DNA from: Armatimonadota bacterium
GTDB lineage: Bacteria; Sysuimicrobiota; Sysuimicrobiia; Sysuimicrobiales; Sysuimicrobiaceae
Direction of reading: 5' to 3'
Length of the DNA stretch: 64,000 bases
Assembly (NCBI GenBank): GCA_025059775.1
Contig: JANXCW010000004.1
Coordinates: 124,001-188,000 of the forward strand
Of the stretch, positions 18,790 through 28,980 are shown piece after piece. The translations under genes were made by a program, and so were the position numbers. The notes under the pieces were generated by a model. It saw nothing but the letters and a program-made list of their open reading frames with translations, made no database searches and was not told the origin of the DNA. Each line of letters starts with the position of its first letter. Within the stretch, counting starts at the first letter, position 1.

Positions 18790-20063
18790 CTTCCCACCTC
18801 CACGGATTCGAACCAGCCCCGGAGCAGCCGCTCTGCTCCCTCCGGTCCCACCGCGGCCAGGGCCGGGGGGCCGCTCAGGAGCTGCTGGGCGAGAAGCTGC
18901 ACCCGCTCCGCGGTCACCGCCTCGATCTCCGCCAGGATCTCATCCGGCGATACGTAGCGGCCCAGGTACAGCTCGCTGCGGGCCAGATAGAACATGCGCG
19001 GCGCCGTGCCCTCCAGGGAGAGCATGAGGTTCCCCTTCAGGGACTCCTTCGCCCGTTGCAGCTCCTCCGCCGGCACCGGTTCCGTCCGCAGTCGCTCCAG
19101 CTCCCGGAGGGCCACCTCCAGCACCTCACCCACCCGCTCGGGGCTGGTCCCCGCGTAGACGGCGAAGGCCCCCGCCTCCCGGTACATGGTGGAGAAAGTA
19201 CCGATACTGTACACCAACCCTCGCTTCTCCCGGACCTCCTGGAAGAGGCGGCTGCTCATCCCACCGCCCGCGATGGTCTCCAGGACCGCCTGGACGTACC
19301 GATCCGGATGCGCCTGCGGGAGCCCCGGATAGCCGAAGCAGAGGTGAACCTGCTCCGTGTCCTTTTCCCGCACGCGCACCTCCCGGCGCACCTCCGGAGC
19401 CCGCAGGATCCGCGGCGAGGCCGCCCCGTCGAGGGGAGCGAGCAGCTCCTGCACCAGGTCCACCATGGCCTCGTGACGCACGGCTCCGCTGGCGGCCACC
19501 ATGGTGCGATCGGGCACGTACTCCCGTGCTAGGTACTCCAGGAATGCCTCCCGGTGGAGGCGGCGCACCGTGTGTGCGGTGCCGATCACGGGCCATCCGA
19601 GGGGGTCCCCCGCCCACAGGGTCTCCAGGAACAGATCCTGCACGAGGTCATCCGGGCTGTCCTCGTACATCTTGATCTCTTCCAGGATCACCTGGCGCTC
19701 CCTCTCGATGGCCTCCGGATCGAAGAGGGAGGCTACCAGCATGTCCGCGAGGATGTCGGTAGCCCGGGGCAGATGATCCGCCAGCACGCGTACGTAGTAA
19801 CAGGTGAGTTCCCGATCCGTAAACGCGTTGAGCTGGCCTCCTAGGGCATCCACCTCCTCTGCAATCTGCTGCGCACTGCGGCGGCGGGTCCCCTTGAACA
19901 GCATGTGCTCCACGAAGTGGGAAATCCCCACCCACTCGGGTGGTTCGAAGCGGGTCCCGGTCTCCACCCAGATGCCGAGGGTGACGGTGCGGGCGCCCGG
20001 GATGTCCTCCGTGACCACCCGGATCCCGCTCGGAAGCCGGGTCCTGTGCACCTCCGCGTCCAC
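18786..20063 (-). CDS. M16 family zinc metallopeptidase (MlpA/processing-peptidase-like)
   Basis: 425 residues with the inverted zinc motif HFVEH (49-53) and the distal glutamate helix around RQVILEEIKMYED (about 118-131), then the inactive second M16 half. The homologue in Bacillus (mlpA) sits at the same position after pnp. Substrates are uncertain; family members cleave small peptides or regulate exoproteases. Starts with GTG 9 nt after the pnp stop and overlaps dapB. No signal peptide is visible, so it is probably cytoplasmic. Confidence 0.92.
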   Translation of the reverse strand: MDAEVHRTRLPSGIRVVTEDIPGARTVTLGIWVETGTRFEPPEWVGISHFVEHMLFKGTRRRSAQQIAEEVDALGGQLNAFTDRELTCYYVRVLADHLPRATDILADMLVASLFDPEAIERERQVILEEIKMYEDSPDDLVQDLFLETLWAGDPLGWPVIGTAHTVRRLHREAFLEYLAREYVPDRTMVAASGAVRHEAMVDLVQELLAPLDGAASPRILRAPEVRREVRVREKDTEQVHLCFGYPGLPQAHPDRYVQAVLETIAGGGMSSRLFQEVREKRGLVYSIGTFSTMYREAGAFAVYAGTSPERVGEVLEVALRELERLRTEPVPAEELQRAKESLKGNLMLSLEGTAPRMFYLARSELYLGRYVSPDEILAEIEAVTAERVQLLAQQLLSGPPALAAVGPEGAERLLRGWFESVEVGR

Positions 20064-20072
20064 GGCCGCTTC

Positions 20073-22316
20073 CTACCGTCGGGGCTCCGTCCTACGGGGC
20101 CGCGCATCCGGCCGAACCGGTCGCCCTCCCTCAGGCCGCCGGTCCTCACGCCCCCCCGGCCCCCGGGCAGGGGCCACGGAGGCAGGTGCTCCCCCACTCC
20201 CCCCCTCCGACGTCAGCCCGCGACGTGTGAGGTTCACCCGGCCCAGGGCGTCGATTTCCTTCACCCGCACGAGGATCTGGTCGCCCACCTTCACCACGTC
20301 CTCCACCCGGTTCACCCGTCGGTCGCTGAGTTCGGAGATGTGCACCAAGCCCTCTTTACCGGGCAGCACCTCCACGAAGGCGCCGAAGCTGGTGAGCCGG
20401 GTGACCCGGCCGAGATAGGTCTGCCCCACCTCCACCTCCTGTACGATCTCCCGGATCCTCTGCATCGCCCGCTGGGCCGCCTCCTCGCTGGTGCTGGCGA
20501 TAATCACCCGGCCATCCTGCTCCACCTCGATCCGGGTACCGGTCTCCGCGGTAATCCGGTTGATGACCTTACCGCCCGGCCCGATCACCTCCCGGATCTT
20601 CTCGGGCGGGATCTGCAGGGTCACCAAGCGTGGGGCGTACTTGGAGAGCTCGCTGCGGGGAGCGGGGAGCACCTGGAGCATGGCGTCCAGGATGGCGAGC
20701 CGCGCCTCCCGGGCCCGGCTCAGGGCCTCGGCGATGAGGTCCCGCGGAAGCCCCCGCAGCTTGATGTCCAGCTGGATGGCGGTGATCCCCTCCCGGGTGC
20801 CCGCTACCTTGAAGTCCATGTCCCCGTGGGCATCCTCGATTCCCTGGATGTCCGTGAGGAGTACCGCGCGGCCGTCCTCGCCCGTCATGAGCCCGATGGA
20901 GATGCCCGCTACAGGAGCCCGAATGGGGACACCGGCGTCCATGAGGGCCAGGGTGCTCCCGCACACGGAGGCCATGGAGGTGGAGCCGTTTGACTCCAGG
21001 ACCTCGCTCACGAGCCGGATGGTGTAGGGGAACGCCTCCTCCGGCGGGATCATGCGGGCCAGAGCCCGCTCCGCCAGGGCTCCGTGCCCGATCTCCCGCC
21101 GGCTCGGACCCCGCAGGGGCCGTACCTCTCCCGTGCTGTAGGGCGGGAAGACGTAGTGGTGCATGAAGCGCTTCCGCTCCAGAATCCCCAGATCATCCAG
21201 GATCTGCTCGTCCTCCCCCGTGCCCAGGGTGCACAGGGTGAGCACCTGCGTCTGACCCCGCTGGAAGAGGGCACTCCCGTGGGTGCGGGGCATGAGGCCG
21301 ACTTCGATGTAAAGAGGGCGGATCTCCGTGGGTGTCCGACCGTCCGTGCGCACGCCTTCCTCCAGGATCATGCGGCGCACGAGGTCCTTCTGGACGGACT
21401 CCAGGACGGCTCGGATCTCCAGGGCCCGATCCGGGTACTGCTCCAACAGGCGGGCACCCACCTCCTGCGCCGCCTGCGCCACCGCGGCCTCCCTGGCTTG
21501 CTTATCGGCGTTGCGCAGGGCGGCATCCAGCGCCGGGACGGAGGCTTCCCGCACCACCCGTTCCAGCTCCGGGTCTACGGCGAAGAGGGGTACCTGGCGC
21601 TTGGGTTTGCCCGCCTTTTCCACCAGCTCCCGGATAGCGGCGATGATCCTGCGGCATTCCGCGTGGGCGAGGTCGATGGCTTCCAGGACCACCTCCTCCG
21701 GGACCTGGTCTGCACCCGCCTCTAGCATCACCACCGCCTCGTCCGTGGCCGCCACCACCAGGTCCAGCCGGCTCGGTCCCTCGATCTGCTGGAGGGTGGG
21801 ATTCAGGACCAATCGCCCGTCCACCCACCCCACCCGCACGCAGCCGATGGGTCCCTCCCAGGGGATGTCGGAGATGGCGAGGGCCGCGCTCGCCCCTACC
21901 ACCGCGGCCACGTCCGGCGGGTGGATCTTGTCCGCGGACAGGGTGGTGGCGATCACCTGGACCTCATTCCGGAAGCCCTTGGGGAAGAGTGGGCGGAGGG
22001 GCCGATCCATGAGCCGGGCGCTGAGGATGGCCCGCTCTCCAGGCCGGCCTTCCCGGCGGAAGAAGCTTCCTGGAATCTTGCCCGCGGCGTAGAGGCGCTC
22101 CTCGAACTCGCACGTGAGGGGCAGGAAGTCAATCCCCTCCCGCGGGTTCTCGGAGGCGGTGGCCGTGACGAGCACCACCGTCTCTCCGTACCGGACCGTC
22201 ACCGCACCGTTCGCCTGGCGCGCCAGTTTCCCGGTCTCGATCACCCACTCCTCATCCCCCACCGGAAAGACGACACGGTACACTTCCGGGGTCGCATACG
22301 AGATGGCAACGGTCAT
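20073..22316 (-). CDS. pnp: Polyribonucleotide nucleotidyltransferase (PNPase)
   Basis: A phosphorolytic 3'-5' exoribonuclease of 747 residues. Two RNase PH domains (about 15-145 and 315-455) flank an alpha-helical linker; a KH domain (about 560-615, with IGPGGKVI) and an S1 domain (about 625-695) follow. The last 50 residues are a Gly/Pro/Arg-rich tail. [16 protein letters not shown] and the DxxGxEDxxGDMD catalytic region are seen. It lies downstream of rpsO as in most bacteria, with a 186-nt spacer holding hairpins. Confidence 0.97.
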   Translation of the reverse strand: MTVAISYATPEVYRVVFPVGDEEWVIETGKLARQANGAVTVRYGETVVLVTATASENPREGIDFLPLTCEFEERLYAAGKIPGSFFRREGRPGERAILSARLMDRPLRPLFPKGFRNEVQVIATTLSADKIHPPDVAAVVGASAALAISDIPWEGPIGCVRVGWVDGRLVLNPTLQQIEGPSRLDLVVAATDEAVVMLEAGADQVPEEVVLEAIDLAHAECRRIIAAIRELVEKAGKPKRQVPLFAVDPELERVVREASVPALDAALRNADKQAREAAVAQAAQEVGARLLEQYPDRALEIRAVLESVQKDLVRRMILEEGVRTDGRTPTEIRPLYIEVGLMPRTHGSALFQRGQTQVLTLCTLGTGEDEQILDDLGILERKRFMHHYVFPPYSTGEVRPLRGPSRREIGHGALAERALARMIPPEEAFPYTIRLVSEVLESNGSTSMASVCGSTLALMDAGVPIRAPVAGISIGLMTGEDGRAVLLTDIQGIEDAHGDMDFKVAGTREGITAIQLDIKLRGLPRDLIAEALSRAREARLAILDAMLQVLPAPRSELSKYAPRLVTLQIPPEKIREVIGPGGKVINRITAETGTRIEVEQDGRVIIASTSEEAAQRAMQRIREIVQEVEVGQTYLGRVTRLTSFGAFVEVLPGKEGLVHISELSDRRVNRVEDVVKVGDQILVRVKEIDALGRVNLTRRGLTSEGGSGGAPASVAPARGPGGREDRRPEGGRPVRPDARPRRTEPRR

Positions 22317-22336
22317 ACGATCCTCCTCCGTGTTCC

Positions 22337-22402
22337 GGCACTCCGGGTGCCCGGTCAGTGGGAGGCCGGAGAGGAGGGCCCGATCACCGGGAGCTTTGCT
22401 CC
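22337..22402 (-). promoter_or_regulatory. Hairpins in the rpsO-pnp spacer
   Basis: The 186-nt gap between rpsO and pnp contains no gene. On the mRNA strand I see a GGAGC-AAA-GCTCC hairpin (22402-22390) and GGCAC-CCGGA-GTGCC (22351-22337) close to the pnp ribosome site. In other bacteria the pnp leader is an RNase III/PNPase autoregulatory target; by position these stems could play that part. Stems are only 5 bp, so the evidence is weak. Confidence 0.3.
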
Positions 22403-22502
22403 AGGTCAGCAGGGACCCGAAGCAGAGGTCGCGATGATCGTCCTCCCTCCATCCCCGGACCTCCCCACCCCCTACTACGTCCGCCCGAAACGGTCCATTC
22501 CC

Positions 22503-22772
22503 CTACCTGCGGAGGCCCAGACGCTCGATGAGCTGCCGGTACCGTTCTGGATCCTCCCGCTGGAGGTATCGCAACAGCCGCCGACGCTTGCTAACCATTT
22601 GGACAAGCCCTCGCCGGGAGTGGAGATCCTTGCGGTGGACCTTCAGGTGCTCCGCGAGGAGCCGGATGCGCTCCGTGAGGAGCGCCACCTGGACCTCTGG
22701 GGAGCCCGTGTCCGCTTCCGACCGGCGGAACTGCTCGATGAGGGTCTGTTTTTCCTCCTTCAGTAGGGCCAT
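22503..22772 (-). CDS. rpsO: 30S ribosomal protein S15
   Basis: 89 residues from [11 protein letters not shown], the exact family length. The S15 signature [24 protein letters not shown] and the 16S rRNA-binding segment [11 protein letters not shown] are both present. The ATG after a GGAGGAGGGAGG site is chosen; the frame is open upstream but without family similarity. It has its own promoter candidate overlapping the ribF stop codon. Confidence 0.97.
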   Translation of the reverse strand: MALLKEEKQTLIEQFRRSEADTGSPEVQVALLTERIRLLAEHLKVHRKDLHSRRGLVQMVSKRRRLLRYLQREDPERYRQLIERLGLRR

Positions 22773-22800
22773 CCTCCTCCCTCCTCCGGAAACCGGGTCC

Positions 22801-22829
22801 ATCTTATCACGCCCCCCCTGGGGGGGCAA
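22801..22829 (-). promoter_or_regulatory. rpsO promoter candidate (TTGCCC, 17 nt, TAAGAT)
   Basis: TTGCCC (22829-22824) and TAAGAT (22806-22801) are separated by 17 nt. The same two hexamers with the same spacing occur in front of the MTHFR gene at 46,200. The spacer is almost entirely a 7C/7G palindrome (22811-22827), and the -10 overlaps the ribF stop. The predicted leader is about 22 nt. Confidence 0.5.
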
Positions 22830-23625
22830 ACACGGGCTCCGGGGCGAGGCGGCGGACAAACCGGAGGGTGGCGAGGCCGGGGAGGGCTTGAGGGACCATG
22901 ACCACCAGCTCCTGGGATCCTACTTGAGCCACTCCGTCTACCTCCTCCTCTGCCTCCACCCGTATCCCGTAGGCTCCTGGGGCGGGTACCAGCTTCCTGG
23001 GGGGGGTCTCGCACCAGCACACGAACCCGCCGGTCCCCCGCACCTGGCGTCGGAGCCGGACGCGGACCTCGTACGGATCGCCCAGCAACACCGCGGCCTC
23101 CTCCACCTGGCCCTCCCGGAGCAGAGCCCGGATGCGGCTGCTGCTCACCGGAGCTCCCCCGAGCTCCACCGGCGGGCACACCCGGACCCCGAATCCCATC
23201 CGGGCTCCCAGGTGCTCCAGCAATTGCACGTTTCCCGTCCGATTCCGCCCAAAGGCGAATCCCGAACCGCACACCACGCCCCGAACGCCCAGTCGGTGAA
23301 CGAGCATCTCCACGAAGGTTTGGGGTTCCGTGTTCCGCAGGGTCTCGTCAAACCTCAGCACCAGCACGGCCTCTAGGCCCGTGGCCGCAAACCGGTGGAT
23401 CCGCTCCTCCAGGGTGGTGAGCAGGAAGGGCTCCCGAGGAGGGGCGAGGAGCTCCAGGGGATGCGGATGGAAGGTGAGGGCCATGCTCCGCCACCCCTGC
23501 TCCCGGGCCCACGCCACGGTCGCTTCCAGGACCGCCCGATGGCCGAGGTGGACGCCGTCGAAGGTTCCCAAGGCGATGCCGGTGGAGGCAGGGGGAACCT
23601 CCTCCGGCGCGTGGAAGACCTGCAT
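22807..23625 (-). CDS. ribF: RibF-type FAD synthetase with degenerate riboflavin kinase domain
   Basis: The N-terminal FMN adenylyltransferase domain is intact: [10 protein letters not shown] near residue 20, [12 protein letters not shown] in the middle and the SSSRIRALL motif near 165. The following domain should be riboflavin kinase, whose hallmark is a G-x-PTAN loop. Here it is short, ends at residue 272 (usual RibF is about 300-315), and shows only a [10 protein letters not shown] block with no PTAN motif. Adenylylation of FMN is therefore supported but flavin phosphorylation is doubtful. The start overlaps the truB stop (ATGA). Position between truB and rpsO equals ribC in Bacillus. Confidence 0.88.
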   Translation of the reverse strand: MQVFHAPEEVPPASTGIALGTFDGVHLGHRAVLEATVAWAREQGWRSMALTFHPHPLELLAPPREPFLLTTLEERIHRFAATGLEAVLVLRFDETLRNTEPQTFVEMLVHRLGVRGVVCGSGFAFGRNRTGNVQLLEHLGARMGFGVRVCPPVELGGAPVSSSRIRALLREGQVEEAAVLLGDPYEVRVRLRRQVRGTGGFVCWCETPPRKLVPAPGAYGIRVEAEEEVDGVAQVGSQELVVMVPQALPGLATLRFVRRLAPEPVFAPPGGA

Positions 23626-24527
23626 CAGCGTCCCGAGGCCACGAGGAGCACCTTGTAGGGCCGCAGCTGTCCCCCAACCGCCCGGCCGATAGCCAGCAGG
23701 TTCCCCTCCACATCCAGGACCTTCACGAGGGTACCCTGGGGGAGGGTAAGATGAGGAGCCACCTTCCAGAGGGGCAGGGGCTGCCCGTGGAGGACGGCGG
23801 CCCGCATACGGCCCTCCACCTCCACCTCCGGGAGATCCGGGAGGGCCTGGGCGGGGGGAATCAGGAGGCGGCGGAACTCCCCGTTCCGCACTGCTTCCTC
23901 GACCTCCTCGAAGGTGTAGCTCTCCTCGAGACGGTGCGGGCCGACCCGGGTCCGGATCATGAAGCCCGCATGCGCCCCGCACCCGAGGGCTTCCCCGATA
24001 TCGTGCGCCAGCTGGCGCACGTAGGTGCCCTTGGAGCACGTGATGTCCAGGAGAGCCCGGGGGGGATCGAACCGGAGGAGACGGATCTCGTGGACGGTGA
24101 CGGTGCGGGGCGCGCGCTCCACCTCGATCCCCCTCCGCGCGAGCTCGTACAGCCGCCGGCCCTCGTGGTGCACCGCGGAGACCATGGGGGGCACCTGCTG
24201 GATGGTCCCCAAAAACCGCCGCAGGACCCGTTCCAGGTCCTCCCCGCGCACGGATACCCCCCTGCGCATGAGGACCTCTCCCAGGGCATCGCCAGTAGTG
24301 GTGGAAACTCCCAGGACCAGCTCCACCCGGTACGCCTTGTCCTGCTCCATGAGGAACTCGCTGAGCCGGGTGGTGCGGCCGATACAGCACACCAAAACCC
24401 CCGCGGCACCGGGATCCAGGGTTCCCGTGTGCCCGATGCGCCGCATGCCCACCAGACGCCGCAGCTCCTCCACGCAGTCGTGGCTGGTCATGCCGGGAGG
24501 TTTCAGGAGGTTCAGAAGTCCATCCAT
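23625..24527 (-). CDS. truB: tRNA pseudouridine-55 synthase
   Basis: Makes pseudouridine 55 in the T-loop of tRNAs. 300 residues with KPPGMTSHD and the catalytic aspartate D38 in HTGTLDPGAAGVL; a C-terminal PUA-like region follows (about 235-300). The ATG of MDGLLNLLKPPG is the conserved start. It overlaps the upstream nrnA stop by 16 nt and ribF by 4 nt, so translation of the three is probably coupled. Confidence 0.96.
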   Translation of the reverse strand: MDGLLNLLKPPGMTSHDCVEELRRLVGMRRIGHTGTLDPGAAGVLVCCIGRTTRLSEFLMEQDKAYRVELVLGVSTTTGDALGEVLMRRGVSVRGEDLERVLRRFLGTIQQVPPMVSAVHHEGRRLYELARRGIEVERAPRTVTVHEIRLLRFDPPRALLDITCSKGTYVRQLAHDIGEALGCGAHAGFMIRTRVGPHRLEESYTFEEVEEAVRNGEFRRLLIPPAQALPDLPEVEVEGRMRAAVLHGQPLPLWKVAPHLTLPQGTLVKVLDVEGNLLAIGRAVGGQLRPYKVLLVASGR

Positions 24528-25531
24528 GGCCCGCACCCTAAGAAGGACCCATGCATTCCGGACGCGGGAGCCGCACCGAGCAGCTCTCCCGCCGCGTGGA
24601 GGGTTTCCCGGATCACCTTCTCCGGGGGATCGGTGGAGGTGAACCCCGCGGCCTGCGCGTGCCCCCCGCCTCCGAACCGGGCCGCCAGCTCGTTCACCCG
24701 CACCCCGCCCCGGGAACGCAGGCTCACCCGGACCTCCCCCGCATCCACCCGGAACAGCACCGCCACGCGGACGCCCGCCATGCCCCGCAGGTGGGAGACG
24801 ATGTTCTCCGTGTCCTCCCAGCTCGCTCCCGCTTCCTGCAACATCGCCTCGTCCACCACGGTCCACACCAGGCCCCCCCCCAGCGCGAGCCGCATGCGCA
24901 CGAGGCTCCAGCCGAGCAGCCGCATGCTGGCGGGGGAGCGGGATTCGTAAACCCGCTCGTAGATCTCATGGGGCCGGGCGCCGCCCCGCACCAGCTCCGC
25001 GGCCAGCAGGAAGCTCTCGGGCCGTACGGAGGCGTACCGGAAGGATCCCGTATCCGTGAGGAGTCCCGCCATCAGGCAGGTCGCGATGGGTCCTTCCAAA
25101 GGCACCTGAAGCTCCCGGATGAGCTCCGCCACGAGCTCCGCTACCGCACTCGCCTCCGGCTCCACCCACACGAGATCCCCGTAGCCGCTGTTGTCGAGGT
25201 GGTGGTCCAGGTTGACCACCACCCGGGCCGCACCGAGGGGAGCCGCGAAGCTCCCGGCCCGGGCGAGGTCGCTGCACTCTATCCCCACGGACACATCGAA
25301 GCGATCCTGGGGAGGGATAACGGTTACCCGTTCCCAGGTGGGAAGGAACCGGTACAGCTGCGGAACCCCGTCCTGACTGCCCACCACCACCTCCTTGCCC
25401 AACCGCTCCAGGGCCAACGCCAGGGCCAGGGCGCTTCCCAGGGCGTCCGCGTCCGGCCGCTCGTGGGCTACGAGGAGGACGCGCCGGGCCGACTCAAGTG
25501 CCCGCGCGATCCGCTTCCGCACCGTCTCCAT
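24512..25531 (-). CDS. nrnA: DHH/DHHA1 bifunctional oligoribonuclease / pAp phosphatase (NrnA-like)
   Basis: A 339-residue DHH phosphoesterase that in the NrnA family degrades nano-RNAs and dephosphorylates pAp. Motifs are HERPDADALGSALAL near residue 25 (metal site), NLDHHLDN with the eponymous DHH near 110, LLTDTGSFRYAS, and the DHHA1 end motif FGGGGHAQAAG. The gene order rbfA-nrnA-truB is common outside Bacillus. It overlaps rbfA by 38 nt and truB by 16 nt. Confidence 0.92.
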   Translation of the reverse strand: METVRKRIARALESARRVLLVAHERPDADALGSALALALALERLGKEVVVGSQDGVPQLYRFLPTWERVTVIPPQDRFDVSVGIECSDLARAGSFAAPLGAARVVVNLDHHLDNSGYGDLVWVEPEASAVAELVAELIRELQVPLEGPIATCLMAGLLTDTGSFRYASVRPESFLLAAELVRGGARPHEIYERVYESRSPASMRLLGWSLVRMRLALGGGLVWTVVDEAMLQEAGASWEDTENIVSHLRGMAGVRVAVLFRVDAGEVRVSLRSRGGVRVNELAARFGGGGHAQAAGFTSTDPPEKVIRETLHAAGELLGAAPASGMHGSFLGCGPWMDF

Positions 25532-25901
25532 CTTCCTCGGCCCTCCCGGGCTCCTCGGGAGCGGAGAGGGATCGGAGCAGTTCCATGACCCGGGTGCCCC
25601 GTTCGATGCTGGTGTCCAGCCGGAACTGGATCTCCGGCGTCCGGTAGATCCGGATGCGCCGGCCCAGCTCCGTGCGTACGAATCCCACCGCGTTCTGCAG
25701 GGCCTCCATGGTCCGGCGCCGGTCCTCCTCGCTTCCCAGGACGCTCACGAAGATCTTCGCGTGACGGAGGTCGCTGCTGAGCTCCACATCCGTCACGGAG
25801 GTGAACCCGATGCGGGGATCCTTCAGGACCCGGTGGATGATCTCGCTCACTTCCTCCCGAATGAGCTCCCGGAGCTTTTCCACGCGCTGCGGGGACGCCA
25901 T
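25494..25901 (-). CDS. rbfA: Ribosome-binding factor A
   Basis: 135-residue KH-like 30S maturation factor needed for 16S 5'-end processing and cold growth. RVEKLRELIREEVSEII, the family kink region and a central HAKIFVSVLG strand are seen; the acidic C-terminal tail is extra. MASPQRVEK is taken as start because AGGTGG lies 5 nt ahead; a GTG three codons upstream lacks such a site. The 3' end overlaps nrnA by 38 nt. Confidence 0.94.
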   Translation of the reverse strand: MASPQRVEKLRELIREEVSEIIHRVLKDPRIGFTSVTDVELSSDLRHAKIFVSVLGSEEDRRRTMEALQNAVGFVRTELGRRIRIYRTPEIQFRLDTSIERGTRVMELLRSLSAPEEPGRAEEDGDGAEADRAGT

Positions 25902-25917
25902 AGGGACCACCTCGCTT

Positions 25918-26199
25918 TTACCGGATCTCCACGTCGTAGTCCACGACCACGGCTTCCGGCTGCCGCTCGATGTAGCGCAGGACCCGGGCGAGCACCTGAT
26001 CCGCGTGCTGTCCGTCGTTGGTGACCACCGCGATGCCCAGGGTGGCGCGGCCCCGCAGGTCCTGGTCGTCCACCTCCGCCGCCGCCACCGCGAACTCGTT
26101 GTGCAGGCGCCGGAGGAGGCTGTGCACGATCCGTCGCTTGTCCTTCAGGCTCCGAGGCCCCGGCAAGCTGAGCGCAACGCGCAGCGTCCCCACCACCAT
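25918..26199 (-). CDS. ylxP: DUF503 / YlxP family protein
   Basis: A 93-residue protein of the DUF503 family (YlxP in Bacillus), almost always found between infB and rbfA. SLKDKRRIVHSLLRRLHNEF and the closing VVDYDVEI strand are typical. It has a ferredoxin-like fold in known structures and is suspected to act in ribosome assembly, but its biochemical role is not established. Gaps are 21 nt to infB and 16 nt to rbfA. Confidence 0.92.
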   Translation of the reverse strand: MVVGTLRVALSLPGPRSLKDKRRIVHSLLRRLHNEFAVAAAEVDDQDLRGRATLGIAVVTNDGQHADQVLARVLRYIERQPEAVVVDYDVEIR

Positions 26200-26220
26200 G
26201 GCACCTCACCCTCGTCCTGC

Positions 26221-28662
26221 TCACGACGTCGGGCGCTCCTCGCGCACCTCGAAGGTCTCGATGATGTCCCCTTCCTTGACATCGTTGAAGTTCTCCAGAA
26301 GCACACCGCACTCGAACCCCGCGGCCACCTCCCGCACGTCCTCCTTGAACCGCCGCAGGGAGGCGATACGCCCTTGGTAGACCACGACACCGTCCCGCAC
26401 AAGCCGCGCCTGCGCGCCCCGTACCACCTTCCCCTCCCGCACATAGCAACCAGCCACGGTCCCCACCCGGGAGATGGGAAAGATCTGCCGGACCTCCGCC
26501 CGCCCCAGCACCACCTCGCTCACCACCGGGGCCCGCAGCCCCGCCAGGAGCTGACGGACATCGTCCGCCGCCTCGTAGATGAGGCGGTACAGGCGGATCT
26601 CCACCCCTTCCTGCTCCGCTAGGCGGCGGACCCCCCCATCCGGTCGCACGTTGAACCCGAGGACCACCGCGTCGCTTGCGGAGGCCAACATCACGTCGCT
26701 CTCCGTCACGGCCCCCACGGCCGCGTGCAGGATGTGGACCCGCACCTCCTCCGTGCTCAGCCGCTCCAGGGCCGCGGTGATGGCCTCCAGGGATCCCTGG
26801 ACGTCCGCCTTCACCACGAGCCTGAGCTCGCGGACCATCCCCGCGGCCTCCTCCACGCCTCCGCGTCGGATCTGCACCCGCTCCTGCTCCCGGCGCTGCT
26901 CCCTCCGTTCCTCCGCGATGGCCTTCGCCGTCCGCTCGTCCGGCACCACCTCCAGGATGTCCCCCGCGGTGGGCACCTCCTCCAGACCCACCACCTCTAC
27001 CGGGGTGGAGGGGCCGGCCTCCTGCAGGCGGTTGCCCCGGTCGTCCATCATGGCCCGCACCTTCCCGTAAGTCTCTCCGGCCACCACTGGATCCCCCACC
27101 CGCAGGGTGCCCTCCTGCACGATGACGGTGGCCACAGGGCCTCTGCCCCGATCCAGTTTGGCCTCCAGGATGGTTCCCCGCGCGGGTTTGCGGGGATCCG
27201 CCCGCAGGTCGTTGAGCTCTGCCACCAGGAGGATCATCTCCAGAAGGTCCTGGATCCCCTGACCGGTCCGCGCGGAGACGGGAACCATGATGGTGTCCCC
27301 ACCCCACTCCTCCGGTACGAGTCCCTGCTCCGCGAGCTGCTGCTTGACCCGGTCCGGGTTCGCACCGGGCAGGTCCATTTTGTTGATGGCCACGAGGATG
27401 GGGACCCCGGCCGCCCGCGCATGGTTGAGGGCCTCTATGGTCTGAGGCATGACCCCGTCGTCCGCGGCCACCACCAGGACCGCGATGTCCGTGACCTGGG
27501 CGCCCCGGGCCCGCAGGGTGGTGAAGGCCTCGTGCCCCGGGGTGTCGATGAAGGTGATCCTGCGGCCATCCACGGAGACCTGGTAGGCTCCGATGTGCTG
27601 CGTGATCCCTCCATACTCTCCAGCCGCCACATTGGTCTTGCGGATGGCATCGAGCAAGGTGGTCTTGCCATGGTCCACGTGCCCCATCACCGTCACCACC
27701 GGGGGTCGAGGCTCCCCCTGAGCCTCTACCTGGAGCCGCTTGGCGGCCTGCAGGGCAGGCCGCAGGTCCCGTCTCTCCTCCACCACCGCCACTCCGAAGG
27801 ATTGGGCCACCGCCCGGGCGGTCGTAGGGGGGAGTTGCTGATTGATGCCCGCTAGGATTCCCATGGTGAGCAGCCGCTTCACCACCTCGGAAGCGGGAGC
27901 GCCCATCCGCTGAGCCAGCTCCCCCACCGTGATGGGTCCCTCCAGACGGATCTCCTTGGCCAGGACCGGGACCTCCGGGGGGCTAGGCTCCGCCATCGTC
28001 GGAGGAGAGGTCACATGTGGTCGGGGCGGGGGTGGGGGAGGGGGAGCGGGACGCTTAGAGGGCTTGGGGGGTTGGCGCAGGGGCGGCGGAGGGGGAGGCG
28101 GCACCCGCTTGGCCTCGGGCCTTGGCTGCGTCACCCTCCGGAGTACCTCTGGGGAGATGGTGACCGCGGGTTCCGCATGCCGCTCGGGGAGAGGGACCGG
28201 CTTCGGTTCCTCCGGAGGCGGAGCGGGACGGGGCTCCACGATCACGGGGGGGACGGAGGTAGGCTCCAGCGGGGCCTGCTCTGCAGCCCGGGCGGCCTCC
28301 TCCGCGGCCCGACGGGCCGCCTCTTCCGCGAGCCGCGCTTCCTCCGCAGCCCGGGCTGCCTGCTCCGCCAGGATGCGCTGCTCCTCCCGTTCCCGTTCGA
28401 TCTCCTCCGCCCGCTTGATGATGCGGCGCTTGGGTCCCGCGGGCTCAGGAGGTACGGGGGCGGGTTTCTTCGCCACACGCTTCTGGGGTCCGTCCTTCGG
28501 CGCCGCACCCAGCTGCGGAAACGCTTCCCGCAGCTTCGCCAAGGCCTCCTCCGGGATCGCGGCCTGGGGATTGGGCTTGACCTCAAATCCCAGCTCCGCC
28601 AGCTTCTCCACGGCCTCCCGGAGCGGCAATCCCGTCGCCTTCACAACCTCGTACAGGCGCAT
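26221..28662 (-). CDS. infB: Translation initiation factor IF-2
   Basis: 813-residue GTPase that brings initiator tRNA to the 30S subunit. After a short N-terminal IF2_N domain comes a long Ala/Glu-rich helix and Pro/Arg-rich linker (about residues 85-240), and a second IF2_N element. The G domain has GHVDHGKTT near 325, the DTPGH switch and NKMD; domains II-IV follow with the C-terminal initiator-tRNA-binding domain. The start ATG directly abuts the ylxR stop. Confidence 0.97.
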   Translation of the reverse strand: MRLYEVVKATGLPLREAVEKLAELGFEVKPNPQAAIPEEALAKLREAFPQLGAAPKDGPQKRVAKKPAPVPPEPAGPKRRIIKRAEEIEREREEQRILAEQAARAAEEARLAEEAARRAAEEAARAAEQAPLEPTSVPPVIVEPRPAPPPEEPKPVPLPERHAEPAVTISPEVLRRVTQPRPEAKRVPPPPPPPLRQPPKPSKRPAPPPPPPPRPHVTSPPTMAEPSPPEVPVLAKEIRLEGPITVGELAQRMGAPASEVVKRLLTMGILAGINQQLPPTTARAVAQSFGVAVVEERRDLRPALQAAKRLQVEAQGEPRPPVVTVMGHVDHGKTTLLDAIRKTNVAAGEYGGITQHIGAYQVSVDGRRITFIDTPGHEAFTTLRARGAQVTDIAVLVVAADDGVMPQTIEALNHARAAGVPILVAINKMDLPGANPDRVKQQLAEQGLVPEEWGGDTIMVPVSARTGQGIQDLLEMILLVAELNDLRADPRKPARGTILEAKLDRGRGPVATVIVQEGTLRVGDPVVAGETYGKVRAMMDDRGNRLQEAGPSTPVEVVGLEEVPTAGDILEVVPDERTAKAIAEERREQRREQERVQIRRGGVEEAAGMVRELRLVVKADVQGSLEAITAALERLSTEEVRVHILHAAVGAVTESDVMLASASDAVVLGFNVRPDGGVRRLAEQEGVEIRLYRLIYEAADDVRQLLAGLRAPVVSEVVLGRAEVRQIFPISRVGTVAGCYVREGKVVRGAQARLVRDGVVVYQGRIASLRRFKEDVREVAAGFECGVLLENFNDVKEGDIIETFEVREERPTS

Positions 28663-28977
28663 TCACTTCCCCTCCGTTTTCCCCGCGGTCTCCGCCGTCG
28701 TTCGCACGGACGGCCGGATCATGGCCTCCAGCTGCCCGTAGACCTCCTCCGGAACCGGTACCTCCAGGGCTCGCTCGAGCTTCTTCCCCTTACGGGCGGA
28801 GGCCAAGCACTCCCAGTTGGGATCCACGTAGGCCCCCCGACCTGAGAGCTTGCGGCTGCGAGAGGTGTCCACCACCACCTCCCCCGCGGGAGTCCGAACC
28901 ACGCGGATCATCTCCATCTTGGGACGCATCTGCCCGCAGCCTACGCACATGCGGATGGGGACCTTTCGCTGCCGCAT
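28663..28977 (-). CDS. ylxR: YlxR family RNA-binding protein
   Basis: 104 residues. The RMCVGCGQMRPK start with its Cys-x2-Cys pair and the GRGAYVDP motif identify the YlxR/DUF448 family, found between nusA and infB in most bacteria. It is a small RNA-binding protein, reported in Bacillus to affect transcription and RNase P; its role here is inferred from position. The ylxQ ribosomal-like gene that usually follows in Bacillus is missing. Confidence 0.93.
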   Translation of the reverse strand: MRQRKVPIRMCVGCGQMRPKMEMIRVVRTPAGEVVVDTSRSRKLSGRGAYVDPNWECLASARKGKKLERALEVPVPEEVYGQLEAMIRPSVRTTAETAGKTEGK

Positions 28978-28980
28978 CCC

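Noticed and set aside
22811-22827. Perfect 7C/7G palindrome read as a terminator after ribF
   Set aside because: The centre leaves only one unpaired base, no T-tract follows, and it lies inside ribF's final codons; a promoter spacer explains its position better.
28010-28450. Long plus-strand Gly/Ser-rich frame and repeat-like DNA opposite infB
   Set aside because: It is the complement of the Ala/Glu/Pro/Arg-rich linker of IF-2, which is expected to be repetitive.
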